A stretch of DNA of 63,392 nt, taken from contig NZ_VCRA01000037.1 in assembly GCF_005938385.1 (NCBI RefSeq), forward strand, positions 1 to 63,392, written 5' to 3'. The translations under genes were made by a program, and so were the position numbers. Each line of letters opens with the position of its first letter. Within the stretch, counting starts at the first letter, position 1. The notes under the pieces are model-generated. The model saw nothing but the letters and a program-made list of their open reading frames with translations, was not told where the DNA came from and ran no database searches. This DNA comes from Paenibacillus mesophilus (lineage in GTDB: Bacteria; Bacillota; Bacilli; Paenibacillales; NBRC-103111). Positions 30,987-42,867 of this stretch are shown piece after piece.

Positions 30987-33900
30987 TCAAGACTCGGCGG
31001 CGACCGTTTCCAATTCTTGTTCGGAATCGGATTCTTCCATATTCGGATCGTTCACCCGGATGCTGCGATAACGGGACATTCCCGTACCGGCCGGAATGAG
31101 CTTGCCGATAATGACGTTTTCTTTCAGGCCGAGCAGCTGGTCTACTTTGCCTTTGATAGCGGCGTCGGTCAGAACGCGCGTCGTCTCTTGGAAAGAAGCC
31201 GCCGACAAGAACGAATCCGTCTCAAGCGATGCTTTCGTAATCCCGAGCAGAACCGGCTTAGCGACCGCAGGCTCTTCTCCGGAGAACAACACCTGACGGT
31301 TCGCTTCCTCGTACTCGTGCATATCGACGAACGAGCCCGGCAACAAAATCGTGTTGCCGCTGTCGACGATCCGGATTTTGCGCAACATTTGGCGGATCAT
31401 GATCTCGATATGCTTGTCGTTGATCTCAACGCCCTGGTTCCGGTAAACGCGCTGAACTTCTTGCAAAATATAGTTCTGCACGCCGCGGATCCCTTTGATG
31501 CGCAGCATTTCTTTCGGGTCGATCGAGCCTTCGGTCAGCTCGTCGCCTGCTTCAACCTGATGGCCGATCGCTACGCGAATACGGGAACCGTAGGTGACCG
31601 AATACGTCTTGGACTCGGCTTCCCCTTCGATCTCGATTTCGCGGCGGTCTTTGCCTTCGCGGATGTCTTTCACCTTGCCGTCGATTTCGGATATTGTCGC
31701 TTGGCCTTTCGGATTGCGCGCCTCGAACAGCTCCTGAATCCGCGGCAAACCTTGCGTAATATCGTCTCCCGCAACGCCCCCGGTATGGAACGTACGCATC
31801 GTAAGCTGGGTACCCGGCTCACCGATGGACTGAGCGGCAATGATGCCGACCGCTTCGCCGATCTCGACATGCGTTCCGGTAGCCAAGTTGCGGCCGTAGC
31901 ACTTCTTGCACACGCCATGACGGGTTCGGCAGCTGAGTACGGAACGAATTTGCAGCTTTTGCACGCCTGCCGCAATGATCGCATCGGCTTTCGCGGACTC
32001 GATCAGCTCGTTGCGGTTTACGATGATCTCGCCCGTTTGCGGATGACGTACCGTTTCAAACGAGTACCGCCCTTCGATACGGTCGTACAGATCCTCGATA
32101 ACTTCCTTGCCGTCCTGGATTTTGCTTACAACGAACCCTTTGTCCGTGCCGCAGTCTTCGTCGCGAACGATGACGTCCTGCGCCACGTCGACGAGACGGC
32201 GGGTCAAGTAACCGGAGTCCGCCGTACGGAGCGCCGTATCGGCCAAACCTTTCCGCGCGCCGTGCGTGGAGATAAAGTACTCCAATACGGTCAAGCCTTC
32301 GCGGAAGTTCGATTTGATCGGCAATTCGTAAATCCGGCCGGACGGCGTAGCCATGAGACCCCGCATACCGCCAAGCTGGGTAATCTGCGATTTGTTACCG
32401 CGCGCCTTCGATTCGACCATCATCATGATCGAATTGAACTTGTCGAGCGACTTCATGAGCACTTCCGTAATCCGGTCCTTCGTTTCGCTCCAGATCGTGA
32501 TTACGCGGTCGTACCGTTCGTCGTCGGTAATGAGACCGCGACGGTATTGCTGCATGACGACCTTGACCTTCTCTTCGGACTCGGCGAGAATGACTTCCTT
32601 CTCCTTCGGTACGATAACGTCGGAGACGGCAACGGTAATACCCGCGCGAGTCGAATAAGTAAAGCCGTTTTGCTTGATTTTATCCAAAATGATCGATGTT
32701 TCCATCGTATGGTACTGACGGAAGCATTCCCCGATAATCGTGCCTAGGTAGTCTTTGCCTACGGCGCCGCGGGACGGAATGTTCTGGATAAACTCCCGTA
32801 CGTCGGCACCCTTCTCGAATATGAAATATTCATCGGAAATCCCGTTGAACAAGTTGTTTTTGGTCGCTTCGTTAATGTACGGGAAATCGCTCGGGAAAAT
32901 TTCGTTGAATATGATTTTCCCTACGGTAGTTACGAGCAGCGCTTCTTGCTGCTGGGCCGTAAAGCTGGCTTTGTTCAATACTTTCGCAGGAATGGCGACA
33001 CGCGCATGCAACGATGCCGCTCCGCGCTGGTAGGCGGAAACCGCTTCGTGAACATTGCGGAAAATCGTACCTGTTCCTTGGGCCTGCGGATTATCCATAG
33101 TCAAGTAGAAGCTTCCGAGTACCATGTCCTGAGACGGCGTAACGACAGGCTTACCGTCCTTCGGGTTCAAAATGTTGCCTGAAGCAAGCATCAGAATGCG
33201 GGCTTCCGCCTGCGCTTCCGCGGACAACGGAACGTGAACGGCCATCTGGTCGCCATCGAAGTCGGCGTTATAAGCCGTACAGACGAGCGGATGCAGCTTG
33301 ATCGCACGCCCTTCCACGAGAATCGGCTCGAACGCTTGAATCCCGAGACGGTGAAGCGTAGGGGCGCGGTTCAGCAATACCGGATGCTCTTTGATGACTT
33401 CCTCGAGAACGTCCCATACTTCCGGGCTGACGCGCTCTACCTTGCGCTTTGCGCTCTTGATATTATGGGCAAGCCCTTTGTTGACGAGCTCTTTCATCAC
33501 GAAAGGTTTGAACAGCTCGAGCGCCATTTCCTTCGGCAGCCCGCACTGGTACATTTTCAAGCTTGGTCCTACTACGATAACGGAACGGCCGGAATAGTCG
33601 ACCCGTTTACCGAGCAGGTTTTGACGGAAACGCCCTTGCTTACCCTTAAGCATATGGCTAAGCGATTTGAGCGGACGATTGCCCGGGCCCGTAACCGGAC
33701 GGCCACGACGGCCGTTGTCGATCAAAGCGTCGACGGCTTCCTGCAGCATCCGTTTCTCGTTCTGCACGATAATATCCGGCGCCCCGAGATCGAGCAGACG
33801 CTTCAACCGGTTATTCCGGTTAATAACGCGGCGGTACAAGTCGTTCAAGTCCGACGTTGCGAAACGTCCGCCGTCGAGCTGTACCATCGGCCGCAGCTCC

Positions 33901-34607
33901 GGCGGGATAACCGGAAGCACGTCGAGCACCATCCAGTCGGGTTCGTTGCCGGAATTGCGGAATGCTTCCATGACTTCAAGACGTTTGATCGCGCGGTTAC
34001 GGCGCTGACCTTGGGCCGTCCGCAGCTCTTCCTTGAGCGAGTCGACTTCTTTGTTGATGTCGATATCCTGAAGCAGCTTCTTCACCGCTTCGGCGCCCAT
34101 TCCGGCTTGGAAGGCGTAGCCGTATTTCTCGCGGTAGCTGCGGTATTCTTTCTCGGACAGCAGCTGTTTTTTCTCCAGAGGCGTATCGCCCGGATCGGTT
34201 ACTACATACGATGCGAAATATATGATCTCTTCAAGGGAACGCGGAGACATGTCGAGCGCCAAGCCCATACGGCTCGGTATCCCCTTAAAGTACCAAATGT
34301 GAGATACGGGAGCGGCCAGTTCGATATGGCCCATGCGCTCGCGGCGCACTTTCGCGCGGGTCACTTCGACGCCGCAGCGGTCGCAGACGACGCCTTTGTA
34401 GCGGACGCGCTTATATTTGCCGCAATGACATTCCCAGTCTTTCGTCGGTCCGAATATTTTCTCGCAGAACAAGCCTTCTTTTTCCGGCTTCAAGGTCCGG
34501 TAGTTGATCGTTTCCGGCTTCTTGACTTCCCCACGGGACCAGGAACGGATTTTATCGGGCGAAGCGAGACCTATCTTCATGTACTCGAAATTGTTTACGT
34601 CCAACAA
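30987..34607 (-). CDS. rpoC: RNA polymerase beta' subunit
   Basis: Beta' holds the catalytic magnesium of RNA polymerase. The 1206-residue protein has the N-terminal zinc ribbon CHCGKYKRVRYKGVVCDRCG (near 60-79), the absolutely conserved NADFDGDQMAVH (near 450) and the C-terminal zinc cluster with CRTRHGVCKKC. The rudder and trigger-loop region EPGTQLTMRTFHTGG is intact. The start is TTG, as in Bacillus rpoC, with GGAGGG 7 nt upstream. It follows rpoB after 46 bp. A long antisense ORF opposite it is a shadow. Confidence 0.99.
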   Translation of the reverse strand: MLDVNNFEYMKIGLASPDKIRSWSRGEVKKPETINYRTLKPEKEGLFCEKIFGPTKDWECHCGKYKRVRYKGVVCDRCGVEVTRAKVRRERMGHIELAAPVSHIWYFKGIPSRMGLALDMSPRSLEEIIYFASYVVTDPGDTPLEKKQLLSEKEYRSYREKYGYAFQAGMGAEAVKKLLQDIDINKEVDSLKEELRTAQGQRRNRAIKRLEVMEAFRNSGNEPDWMVLDVLPVIPPELRPMVQLDGGRFATSDLNDLYRRVINRNNRLKRLLDLGAPDIIVQNEKRMLQEAVDALIDNGRRGRPVTGPGNRPLKSLSHMLKGKQGRFRQNLLGKRVDYSGRSVIVVGPSLKMYQCGLPKEMALELFKPFVMKELVNKGLAHNIKSAKRKVERVSPEVWDVLEEVIKEHPVLLNRAPTLHRLGIQAFEPILVEGRAIKLHPLVCTAYNADFDGDQMAVHVPLSAEAQAEARILMLASGNILNPKDGKPVVTPSQDMVLGSFYLTMDNPQAQGTGTIFRNVHEAVSAYQRGAASLHARVAIPAKVLNKASFTAQQQEALLVTTVGKIIFNEIFPSDFPYINEATKNNLFNGISDEYFIFEKGADVREFIQNIPSRGAVGKDYLGTIIGECFRQYHTMETSIILDKIKQNGFTYSTRAGITVAVSDVIVPKEKEVILAESEEKVKVVMQQYRRGLITDDERYDRVITIWSETKDRITEVLMKSLDKFNSIMMMVESKARGNKSQITQLGGMRGLMATPSGRIYELPIKSNFREGLTVLEYFISTHGARKGLADTALRTADSGYLTRRLVDVAQDVIVRDEDCGTDKGFVVSKIQDGKEVIEDLYDRIEGRYSFETVRHPQTGEIIVNRNELIESAKADAIIAAGVQKLQIRSVLSCRTRHGVCKKCYGRNLATGTHVEIGEAVGIIAAQSIGEPGTQLTMRTFHTGGVAGDDITQGLPRIQELFEARNPKGQATISEIDGKVKDIREGKDRREIEIEGEAESKTYSVTYGSRIRVAIGHQVEAGDELTEGSIDPKEMLRIKGIRGVQNYILQEVQRVYRNQGVEINDKHIEIMIRQMLRKIRIVDSGNTILLPGSFVDMHEYEEANRQVLFSGEEPAVAKPVLLGITKASLETDSFLSAASFQETTRVLTDAAIKGKVDQLLGLKENVIIGKLIPAGTGMSRYRSIRVNDPNMEESDSEQELETVAAES

Positions 34608-34653
34608 GGAGCAACCCTCCTCCAGTGTATGCTGCCTACGGAATCACACCGTA

Positions 34654-38190
<3,537 letters not shown>

Positions 38191-38350
38191 CTTTCCTTCA
38201 CCCCTCACATCGACTCGAAAAATACTGCAAGCAAAAAAAGAAGAAAAGCCTCGTTGAAAGCCTTGCGGCATTGCAGAGAGACCTTTTTTCTGCGGTATCG
38301 TGGCAGCCTTCCAAATGTTCACATTTAAGTAGATTTTCCCAAAATGCAAA
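38191..38350 (-). other. rpoB 5' untranslated region
   Basis: This leader of about 160 nt has no supported gene. On the minus strand it holds GCCGCAAGGC, a GCAA-capped mini-hairpin, and a T-rich run (TTTTCTTCTTTTTTT) that could permit pausing or attenuation. The structure is not convincing enough to name. Confidence 0.35.
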
Positions 38351-38362
38351 CATTATACTTCA

Positions 38363-38414
38363 TTCGCTAAAATTTATTCATGCCCTCCAAAAAAAGACTT
38401 GACATTTTAGCGAA
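38363..38414 (-). promoter_or_regulatory. 11-bp inverted repeat upstream of rpoB
   Basis: TTCGCTAAAAT (38363-38373) is the exact complement of ATTTTAGCGAA (38404-38414), separated by 30 bp. Just downstream on the minus strand lies a perfect TATAAT (about 38353-38358) without a good -35. It may be an operator or a secondary promoter region for rpoB. Confidence 0.4.
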
Positions 38415-38453
38415 ATAAAGACATAGCACCCATCTTAATACTGACATTTTATA

Positions 38454-38482
38454 ATATTACCACAATGGGAAACGCGAGTCAA
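38454..38482 (-). promoter_or_regulatory. rpoB-rpoC promoter
   Basis: On the minus strand, TTGACT (38477-38482) and TAATAT (38454-38459) are 17 nt apart, with a second -10-like TATAAA just beyond. This is the best sigma-A promoter in the gap before rpoB. Confidence 0.55.
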
Positions 38483-38509
38483 ATACAACTTACTCGGGCG
38501 TATCTTGGT

Positions 38510-38645
38510 CCCCCAAAAGTGAAGTAGGCCTCCGAAGCTTATTCCAGGTACTTTTGGGGGAGCCCCCTAAACTAATCCCCAAAAAGTGAAGCTAACCTTC
38601 GATGCTTATTCCGAGTACTTTTTGGGGAGCCCCCGTAAACCAAAC
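38510..38645. repeat. Tandem hairpin repeat with compensatory changes
   Basis: Two imperfect direct repeats of about 66 bp occupy 38510-38577 and 38578-38643. Each has a long stem: CCCCCAAAAGT pairs with ACTTTTGGGGG in the first, and CCCCAAAAAGT with ACTTTTTGGGG in the second. Where one arm changes, the other changes to match. The loops share GAAG, a CGA-GCTTATTCC core and GGT/AGT, and both units are followed by AGCCCCC. A degenerate third start (CCCCCAAAATTC) follows at 38645. No T-run follows either stem. Confidence 0.75.
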
Positions 38646-38697
38646 CCCCAAAATTCAATCCCAAAACCAGTCCCCGAAACCAACAAATCTCCCAAGC

Positions 38698-39294
38698 CTA
38701 TTTAGTCGCCCGGTAGATCCGGTATCTCTTGTCTTTGGTCACTTCTTCAACCGTTCCGAACAGCGACTCGAGCTTCGCCTGCGCCGAAGGTGCACCCTGC
38801 TTTTTCTGGATGACGATCCACAACTGTCCCCCTTCGACCAGATGCTCAAAGGCCAGTTCGAAAATGCGATGCACCACCTGTTTGCCCGCCCGGATCGGCG
38901 GATTCGTCAATATTTTCGTAAACGTCTTCCCTTCCATGGACTCGAATAAATCCCCCTGAACGATATCCGCATTGGCAATGCCGTTCCTACGGGCATTTTC
39001 CCGGGCCAGCTCCACGGCCCTTTCATTAATATCCACCATCGTCACCCGTCCCCGGTGCGCGAGCGATGCCGCCGTCAGACCGATCGGGCCGTACCCGCAG
39101 CCTACGTCAAGCACTTCGTCCGTTTCCGCGATGTCCATCGCTTCGATCAGGAGACGGCTTCCGAAATCGATGCCTTCCTTGGAAAATACGCCCGCATCGG
39201 TCGTAAACTCGAACGTTTTGCCGCGCAGCGACGTCCGAACCGTCTGCCGGTCACTCGATACCGACGGTTTTTTCGAGTAATAGTGATCCGCCAT
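38698..39294 (-). CDS. RsmC-like class I SAM-dependent methyltransferase
   Basis: The 198-residue Rossmann-fold methyltransferase has the SAM motif VLDVGCGYGPIG (61-72) and the guanine-N2 methyltransferase motif NPPIRAGK (131-138), as in RsmC, which methylates G1207 of 16S rRNA. It is the equivalent of Bacillus YbxB, a single-domain version found at this place between rplL and rpoB. Start ATG has GGAGGGTG upstream. The exact nucleotide modified is inferred from relatives. Confidence 0.92.
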   Translation of the reverse strand: MADHYYSKKPSVSSDRQTVRTSLRGKTFEFTTDAGVFSKEGIDFGSRLLIEAMDIAETDEVLDVGCGYGPIGLTAASLAHRGRVTMVDINERAVELARENARRNGIANADIVQGDLFESMEGKTFTKILTNPPIRAGKQVVHRIFELAFEHLVEGGQLWIVIQKKQGAPSAQAKLESLFGTVEEVTKDKRYRIYRATK

Positions 39295-39335
39295 GCTTCA
39301 CCCTCCGCGCTGGAATAACCCCGCCACTTTACATG

Positions 39336-39375
39336 GAAAAAATCCCCTCCGAAGCATGATGCTCCGAAGGGGATC
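39336..39375 (-). terminator. Terminator after rplJ-rplL
   Basis: On the minus strand, ATCCCCTTCGGAGCAT pairs with ATGCTTCGGAGGGGAT with a minimal loop, followed by a run of six T. It begins 14 nt past the rplL stop and could be partly read through toward rsmC. Confidence 0.9.
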
Positions 39376-39388
39376 CCCTTAGTCCCGA

Positions 39389-39751
39389 TTACTTCACTTC
39401 TACTTTTGCGCCTGCTTCTTCGAGCTTTGCTTTCAGAGCGTCGGCATCAGCTTTGGAAATTTTCTCTTTGATCGGCTTCGGTGCGCCGTCTACGAGGTCT
39501 TTCGCTTCTTTCAGGCCGAGACCCGTAATTTCGCGAACGACTTTGATAACGTTGATTTTGGAAGCGCCAGCTTCAGCAAGAATAACGTCGAATTCTGTTT
39601 GCTCTTCTACTTCTGCAACTGCGCCGCCGGCTACAACTGCTACAGGAGCAGCTGCTGTTACGCCGAATTCTTCTTCGATTGCTTTTACGAGATCGTTCAG
39701 TTCAAGAACGGTCATGCCTTTGATGGCTTCCAAGATTTGCTCTTTGCTCAT
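39389..39751 (-). CDS. rplL: 50S ribosomal protein L7/L12
   Basis: The 120-residue stalk protein recruits GTPase factors. It has the N-terminal dimer helix, an Ala/Val-rich hinge (about 33-52) and the C-terminal domain with KINVIKVVREITGLGLKEAK. Start ATG follows TGGAGGG. It lies 42 bp after rplJ and ends at a strong terminator. Confidence 0.98.
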   Translation of the reverse strand: MSKEQILEAIKGMTVLELNDLVKAIEEEFGVTAAAPVAVVAGGAVAEVEEQTEFDVILAEAGASKINVIKVVREITGLGLKEAKDLVDGAPKPIKEKISKADADALKAKLEEAGAKVEVK

Positions 39752-39793
39752 GGGTTAACCCTCCAATAATTGTTTTATAATTTGGTAATCCGA

Positions 39794-40303
39794 TTAAGCT
39801 TGCGCTCCGCCCTCTTGCTTCTCCGATACGGCTTTAACCGCAAGCGCGAAGTTGCGGATCGGCGCTTGGAGCACGCTGAGGAGCATGGACAGCAATCCTT
39901 CGCGGGAAGGAAGATTGGCCAGATCCTTGATTTGATCGACGTCAACGACGCGACCTTCGACAACGCCGCCTTTTACTTTGAGCGCCTCGTTTTTCTTGGC
40001 GAATTCGCTCAAAATTTTGGCTGCAGCTACGACGTCGTCTTTGCTGAATGCAATCGCGGTAGGACCCGTCAGCGCGCTGTCCAGCTCGGACAACTCGGCT
40101 TCGGCAGTCGCACGGCGAACCAACGTGTTCTTCAAAACTTGGAAGTCGACGCCCGCTTCGCGAAGACGTTTACGCAGCTCGGTTACTTGAGCCACGTTCA
40201 GACCGCGATAGTCGGCTACGATCGTGCTCGCGCTCTCGCGCAGCTTCGCCGCCACTTCGGAAACGACTTGCTGTTTCTCTTGAATTACATTTGCATTTGC
40301 CAT
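39794..40303 (-). CDS. rplJ: 50S ribosomal protein L10
   Basis: L10 is the base of the L7/L12 stalk. The 169-residue protein has STIVADYRGLNVAQVTELRK near 26-45 and a C-terminal helix that binds L12 dimers. The frame extends upstream through the leader, but the ATG at 40303 has AGGAGG 8 nt before it. Expression is controlled by the L10 leader and its attenuator directly upstream. Confidence 0.98.
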   Translation of the reverse strand: MANANVIQEKQQVVSEVAAKLRESASTIVADYRGLNVAQVTELRKRLREAGVDFQVLKNTLVRRATAEAELSELDSALTGPTAIAFSKDDVVAAAKILSEFAKKNEALKVKGGVVEGRVVDVDQIKDLANLPSREGLLSMLLSVLQAPIRNFALAVKAVSEKQEGGAQA

Positions 40304-40363
40304 TTTGTACACCTCCTGTAAACTTGCATCGCTTTCTTGAACGGAATGCTGCCGACGCGTGTT

Positions 40364-40400
40364 ACGTAAAAAGCCTCCGTGGATTAGACGGAGGCAGGAC
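40364..40400 (-). terminator. Attenuator hairpin in the rplJ leader
   Basis: On the minus strand, GCCTCCGT and ACGGAGGC pair around a 7-nt loop, then TTTTTACG follows. It lies about 65 nt before rplJ, inside the leader, so it would end transcription early unless an alternative leader fold forms. Confidence 0.8.
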
Positions 40401-40500
40401 GTTCCGTATAACTTTCCCGAATAACGAAAAAGAGAATCGGACTGTATCGCAACACCTCGGTAGGACATTAAGCCTTGCGGCACCTACTGTCTACGGTAAA
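40400..40500 (-). ncRNA. L10 ribosomal protein leader (cis-regulatory RNA)
   Basis: The minus strand carries CCGTAGACAGTAGGTGCC, then a GCAA-capped turn, then GGCTTAATGTCCTACCGAGG. This is the characteristic Firmicute L10 leader that binds L10-(L12)4 and shuts off rplJ-rplL when stalk protein is in excess. The attenuator directly downstream completes the switch. Confidence 0.88.
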
Positions 40501-40525
40501 CATATTCGTTTTTTGAACCTACAAC

Positions 40526-40554
40526 AGATTACCACGAATAGTTGCGGAATGCAA
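40526..40554 (-). promoter_or_regulatory. rplJ-rplL promoter (candidate)
   Basis: On the minus strand, TTGCAT (40549-40554) and TGG-TAATCT (-10 at 40526-40531) are 17 nt apart, between the rplA stop and the L10 leader. The -10 is weak but has a TG extension. Confidence 0.45.
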
Positions 40555-40578
40555 ATGGCAATTACTTGCCTACGCGGC

Positions 40579-41271
40579 TTATCTGAAGGTTTGCGGGTTT
40601 ACGCGCACGCTCGGTCCCATCGTGGACGAAACGGCGATGTTGCGCAAATATACGCCTTTGGCTGCTGCCGGTTTCGCTCGGACAAGAGCTTCCACGAGAG
40701 CGCGGAAGTTTTCTTGCAGCTGCTCGGCGCCAAAGGATACTTTGCCGATCGGCGCGTGAATTTGTCCGGCGCGGTCGAGACGGTACTCGATTTTACCTGC
40801 CTTGATTTCCTTCACGGCGTTAGCGACATCAAACGTTACCGTACCGGCTTTAGGGTTAGGCATCAAACCTTTGCCCCCGAGCAGACGGCCGAGTTTACCG
40901 ACTTCGCTCATCATGTCCGGCGTAGCCACACAGACGTCGAAATCGAACCAGCCTTGCTGGATTTTGCTGATCAAATCTTGGTCTCCTACGAAATCCGCGC
41001 CTGCCGCTTCGGCTTCTTTAGCCTTGTCGCCTTTCGCGAATACGAGGACCCGTTTCGTTTTACCCGTTCCGTTCGGAAGCACGACGACGCCGCGTACGGC
41101 TTGGTCTTGCTTCTTCGGGTCTACCCCGAGGCGAACGGCAACTTCGACGGTTTCGTCGAACTTGGCGGGAGCTGCCTTTTTAACCAAATCAATCGCTTCT
41201 GCCGGCTCGTAGCTGGCATCCGGATTAACCAGTTTGGCAACTTCTTGGTACTTCTTACCGCGTTTTGCCAT
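40579..41271 (-). CDS. rplA: 50S ribosomal protein L1
   Basis: L1 forms the mobile stalk at the E site and represses its own operon by binding an mRNA copy of its rRNA site. The 230-residue protein has the RNA-contact region near PNPKAGTVTFDVANAVKEIK. The start ATG at 41271 has AAAGGAGG upstream; 25 upstream codons are rejected. A probable L1-binding hairpin lies just before the gene, and a second before rplK. Confidence 0.98.
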   Translation of the reverse strand: MAKRGKKYQEVAKLVNPDASYEPAEAIDLVKKAAPAKFDETVEVAVRLGVDPKKQDQAVRGVVVLPNGTGKTKRVLVFAKGDKAKEAEAAGADFVGDQDLISKIQQGWFDFDVCVATPDMMSEVGKLGRLLGGKGLMPNPKAGTVTFDVANAVKEIKAGKIEYRLDRAGQIHAPIGKVSFGAEQLQENFRALVEALVRAKPAAAKGVYLRNIAVSSTMGPSVRVNPQTFR

Positions 41272-41291
41272 TGTGTAACGTTCCTCCTTTT

Positions 41292-41317
41292 GTGGTGTTA
41301 GCGGAAAATCCTCCCAC
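41292..41317 (-). promoter_or_regulatory. Probable L1-binding mRNA motif before rplA
   Basis: The minus strand reads GTGGGAGGATTTTCCGCTAA followed by CACCAC: an outer GTGG/CCAC helix and an inner GGA/TCC helix with an asymmetric GCTAACA bulge. The same framework (GTGGGAGG, TCCGCT, CACCAC) occurs before rplK. Known L1 operators mimic the 23S L1 site with two short helices and an asymmetric loop, which fits. Confidence 0.55.
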
Positions 41318-41355
41318 TTGTGCGGCACATGTCCGCGTACAACCAAAATAAGCGA

Positions 41356-41781
41356 TTAGTCTTGGATAACAACGCCCATGCTGCGGGCAGTACCTTCGAT
41401 CATCCGCATTGCGGCTTCCACGGAAGCGGCATTGAGGTCTTGCATTTTTTGCTCGGCGATTTGACGGACTACGTCACGCTTCACGGTAGCGACTTTCTTC
41501 TTGTTCGGTTCGCCGGATCCTTTATCGATCTTGGCGGCTACGCGCAACAGAACGGCAGCCGGAGGAGTTTTCGTTTCGAAAGTGAAAGAACGGTCCTCGT
41601 ATACCGTAATGACAACCGGAATGATCAAACCTGCTTGATCCGCGGTACGAGCGTTGAACTCTTTACAGAAAGCCATAATGTTGACCCCTGCTTGACCGAG
41701 TGCCGGACCGATTGGCGGAGCCGGATTCGCTTTACCTGCGTTTACTTGCAGTTTCACCATTTTAATAACCTTTTTAGCCAT
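41356..41781 (-). CDS. rplK: 50S ribosomal protein L11
   Basis: L11 is part of the GTPase-associated centre and needed for the stringent response through RelA. The 141-residue protein has the proline-rich hinge ANPAPPIGPALGQAGVNIM (19-37). The ATG at 41781 follows AAGGAGGTG; the upstream frame runs through the leader and is rejected. It lies between nusG and rplA. Confidence 0.98.
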   Translation of the reverse strand: MAKKVIKMVKLQVNAGKANPAPPIGPALGQAGVNIMAFCKEFNARTADQAGLIIPVVITVYEDRSFTFETKTPPAAVLLRVAAKIDKGSGEPNKKKVATVKRDVVRQIAEQKMQDLNAASVEAAMRMIEGTARSMGVVIQD

Positions 41782-41805
41782 GCGACACACCTCCTTGCGC
41801 ATAAT

Positions 41806-41838
41806 GTGGTGCGAGCGGAGCCTTGCGGCACCTCCCAC
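41806..41838 (-). promoter_or_regulatory. Probable L1-binding mRNA motif before rplK
   Basis: The minus strand has GTGGGAGG, a GCC-GCAA-GGC hairpin, then TCCGCT and CACCAC. It shares the framework seen before rplA but carries an extra GNRA-capped helix. It lies about 25 nt upstream of the rplK start, where L1 binding could block translation of the operon. Confidence 0.6.
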
Positions 41839-41884
41839 GAGCTCGGCCTATCCGATAGACAGGCCCAGAAACCAGACAAAAACA

Positions 41885-42418
41885 CTATATCTTCTCCACT
41901 TGCGTATATTCCAACTCAAGCGGGGTTTCCCGTCCAAACATGTTGACGTGCACTTTAAGCTTCGCCTTATCGACCAAAATATCTTCGACCGTACCGACGA
42001 AGTTGGCGAACGGACCGACCTTGACGCGGACGGTTTCCTTCAGCTCGAAATCGATCTTCGGCTTCGGATTCTCGATGCCCATATGCTTCAGGATCGCATC
42101 GACTTCTTCCGGCAAAAGCGCGGTAGGCTTCGATCCGGAACCGGTCGATCCGACAAATCCGGTTACTCCCGGCGTGTTGCGCACGACGTACCAGGAATCG
42201 TCAGTCTGAATCATCTCGACAAGCACATAGCCGGGATATACTTTCCGCATGACGGTCTTTTTCTTGCCGTCCTTGTTGACGATCTCTTCTTCCATTGGAA
42301 CGAGAACGCGGAAAATTTTATCCTGCATGTTCATCGATTCGACGCGCTTTTCCAAGTTAGCCTTGACTTTGTTTTCATACCCGGAATAGGTATGTACGAC
42401 GTACCATCTTTTTTCCAT
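41885..42418 (-). CDS. nusG: Transcription elongation factor NusG
   Basis: NusG binds RNA polymerase through its NGN domain and links transcription to translation or Rho; in Bacillus it also promotes sequence-specific pausing. The 177-residue protein starts MEKRWYVVHTYSGYENKVKA and has a KOW domain near 125-160 (VRVKGPFANFVGTV-like, here VRVKVGPFANFVGTVEDI). The start follows secE closely. Order secE-nusG-rplK is standard. Confidence 0.98.
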   Translation of the reverse strand: MEKRWYVVHTYSGYENKVKANLEKRVESMNMQDKIFRVLVPMEEEIVNKDGKKKTVMRKVYPGYVLVEMIQTDDSWYVVRNTPGVTGFVGSTGSGSKPTALLPEEVDAILKHMGIENPKPKIDFELKETVRVKVGPFANFVGTVEDILVDKAKLKVHVNMFGRETPLELEYTQVEKI

Positions 42419-42436
42419 ATCGTCACCCAGCCCCCA

Positions 42437-42646
42437 TTAGTCGAACAGGCGCAGGATTTCGCTCAGCCCGAGGTCAATCAGCCAAAAGTAGATGGTTACA
42501 AACGTGCACGTCGCAATCACCACGAGAGTGTAACTGATGAGCTCCTTACGGCTTGGCCATTTGACCTTCTTCAATTCCGCCCAGCTGTCGGTAAAGAAAG
42601 AAAAGGTTGTACCAAAACCTTGCTTCATTCTTTGCAAAAACGTCAC
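42437..42646 (-). CDS. secE: Preprotein translocase subunit SecE
   Basis: SecE clamps the SecY channel. The 69-residue protein has the amphipathic WAELKKVKWPSRKELISYT motif near 23-41 and a single C-terminal membrane helix (about 43-62), the minimal Gram-positive form. The start is GTG with GGAGGGG upstream. It has its own consensus-like promoter. The rpmG gene usually found just before it is absent. Confidence 0.97.
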   Translation of the reverse strand: MTFLQRMKQGFGTTFSFFTDSWAELKKVKWPSRKELISYTLVVIATCTFVTIYFWLIDLGLSEILRLFD

Positions 42647-42724
42647 GATTACCCCTCCAAACCTGCGGCTAGCCGATTTTTCGCAGACATAAAAAAAAAT
42701 CCCGAAAAGAGGGCTACCTGAACT

Positions 42725-42753
42725 AATTTATCATAGTCTTTAAGGCGTGTCAA
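42725..42753 (-). promoter_or_regulatory. secE-nusG promoter
   Basis: On the minus strand, a perfect TTGACA (42748-42753) and TGA-TAAATT (-10 at 42725-42730) are 17 nt apart, with a TG extension. It lies about 80 nt before secE, in the gap where rpmG would normally be. Confidence 0.75.
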
Positions 42754-42867
42754 GAAAACGCCCTCGTGTGTGCCGCGCCTAATCGCTTGTACCAGCATTG
42801 CCATTCCCGTCCGATTGTAAACCTATATCGTTCTAGCAAACGGATTGGGAGCAGCTCCAAAATAGAA

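Noticed and set aside
38191..38349. Longer RpoB start at 38349
   Set aside because: The extra 53 residues do not resemble any RpoB N-terminus and lack a ribosome site.
38510..38643. Reading the two hairpins upstream of rpoB as Rho-independent terminators
   Set aside because: Neither strand has a T-run after the stems, and the loops are long and conserved.
42653..42805. 51-codon frame between sigH and secE as a possible gene
   Set aside because: It spans the secE promoter, and its product does not resemble L33 or any known protein.
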